Below are positions 5,838 to 6,210 of a stretch of 6,210 nt of DNA, piece after piece; position 1 is the first letter of the stretch; every line of letters begins with the position of its first letter. The notes under the pieces were generated by a model. It had not been told where the DNA came from. It saw only the letters and a program-made list of their open reading frames with translations, and made no database searches. This DNA is from Actinomycetes bacterium (lineage in GTDB: Bacteria > Actinomycetota > Thermoleophilia > Solirubrobacterales > Solirubrobacteraceae), in contig JAEXXR010000245.1 in assembly GCA_023405705.1 (NCBI GenBank), positions 1 through 6,210 on the forward strand. The letters are read 5' to 3'. A program made the translations under genes and the position numbers.

Positions 5838-5880
5838 CGGCGAAACATTCGCCGGCCCTTTTAACGCTTTTTCCGTTTTT
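5838..5880 (+). terminator. Terminator-like hairpin with T-runs in plus-strand orientation
   Basis: CGGCGAA / TTCGCCG (5838-5854) forms a 7-bp stem with a 3-base ACA loop. On the plus strand it is followed by GCCC, then TTTT, TTTTT and TTTTT runs within 26 bases. That is the order expected of an intrinsic terminator for rightward transcription, yet no plus-strand gene is seen upstream. The T-runs also lie in a second inverted repeat, AACGCT at 5863-5868 with AGCGTT at 5883-5888. Alternatively this is an A-rich (minus-strand) upstream or bending element for the HU promoter. Confidence 0.4.
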
Positions 5881-5897
5881 CTAGCGTTTGCGGGGAT

Positions 5898-6210
5898 TCA
5901 TTCCCCAGAGCCGACGCTCGTGGCGGCAACCGCGTCAAGCAGCCCCATTCCCGCGGAAATCGCTGTCTGAACGGGGAATCCGCCGCCGTCGGGCATCTGG
6001 ACGCACCTGGACGCCTCCCGCACGACCACCGCGCCGGGCGCCAGCACGGGCAGCTCCGCGGCCCCCGCGCCGCCGCCCGCGAGCGTCTGCGCGACCGCAT
6101 CGAGGTCGTGCCGCAACAGCTCGAGCAGCGCCAGCGGCCCGACCGCCAGCACGAGCGTCGTGGGCGCATCAGCGGTCCCGGGCGCGTCGTCGTCGCCGAC
6201 GGCGGAGGAC
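5898..6210 (-). CDS. C-terminal part of an unidentified protein
   Basis: An open frame enters from the right edge and ends at a TGA at 5898-5900, giving about 103 visible residues; the N-terminus lies beyond base 6210. Codons are strongly GC3-biased like the neighbouring genes, less so over the last 25 codons, which supports real coding. The visible part starts with an acidic, Pro/Thr-containing stretch. Then comes a hydrophobic-helical segment TLVLAVGPLALLELLRHDLD, a Gly/Ala-rich turn, a beta-like PVLAPGAVVVREAS and a Gly-rich end around MPDGGGFPVQTAIS. I do not recognise the family. The alternation vaguely recalls the last strand-helix-strand of histidine-phosphatase folds, but the expected histidine is not there, so I make no functional call. 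A small hairpin (GGGGA / TCCCC, 5892-5906) encloses the stop codon. Confidence 0.65.
   Translation of the reverse strand, partial: SSAVGDDDAPGTADAPTTLVLAVGPLALLELLRHDLDAVAQTLAGGGAGAAELPVLAPGAVVVREASRCVQMPDGGGFPVQTAISAGMGLLDAVAATSVGSGE

Noticed and set aside
5752..5970. 72-codon plus-strand frame upstream of HU
   Set aside because: It spans the HU promoter region, the T-rich hairpin and the antisense of the right-edge gene; its codons are not uniformly biased and no family is recognised.

Overview
The window looks like chromosomal DNA of a high-GC actinobacterium. Every gene I accept lies on the minus strand. GC-ending codons dominate, -10 boxes appear without clear -35 boxes, and the genes are housekeeping types. 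Arginine is written as AGA or AGG unusually often for such GC-rich DNA. That habit and the protein flavour make me think of the Thermoleophilia (Solirubrobacterales, e.g. Conexibacter-like), but this is a guess from memory and cannot be proved here.

Right to left, which is the direction of transcription: (1) 6210-5898 holds the C-terminal part of an unidentified protein that runs off the right edge. (2) 5731-5456 encodes an HU-family DNA-binding protein with its own promoter, a strong Shine-Dalgarno and a hairpin wrapped around its stop codon. (3) 5205-2679 is a tight three-gene unit: a small membrane-anchored LysM protein, a secreted D-alanyl-D-alanine carboxypeptidase (penicillin-binding-protein fold) and a PfkB-family phosphosugar kinase. 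The three are joined by two 4-base stop/start overlaps, start from a leaderless-type promoter and end in a GC-rich hairpin. (4) 2474 to the left edge is a purine unit: a GuaB3-type IMP dehydrogenase/GMP reductase homologue followed by GMP synthase (guaA), whose C-terminal end lies beyond base 1.

The purine pair makes sense together: IMP to XMP (if GuaB3 is an IMP dehydrogenase), then XMP to GMP by GuaA. The LysM and carboxypeptidase genes both point to peptidoglycan work at the cell envelope. The coupled kinase is the odd partner, because no fructose PTS or other sugar gene is in view.

Intergenic spaces are short: 73 bp or less, 204 bp, 250 bp and 166 bp, with none over 300 bp. They hold putative promoters, terminators and a few unexplained inverted repeats. 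I saw no mobile element, CRISPR array, tRNA or rRNA. I did not find a clearly new system. The most useful second looks are the biochemical identity of GuaB3, the leaderless starts, the plus-strand terminator-like element near 5838-5880 and the 12-bp stem at 5281-5325.
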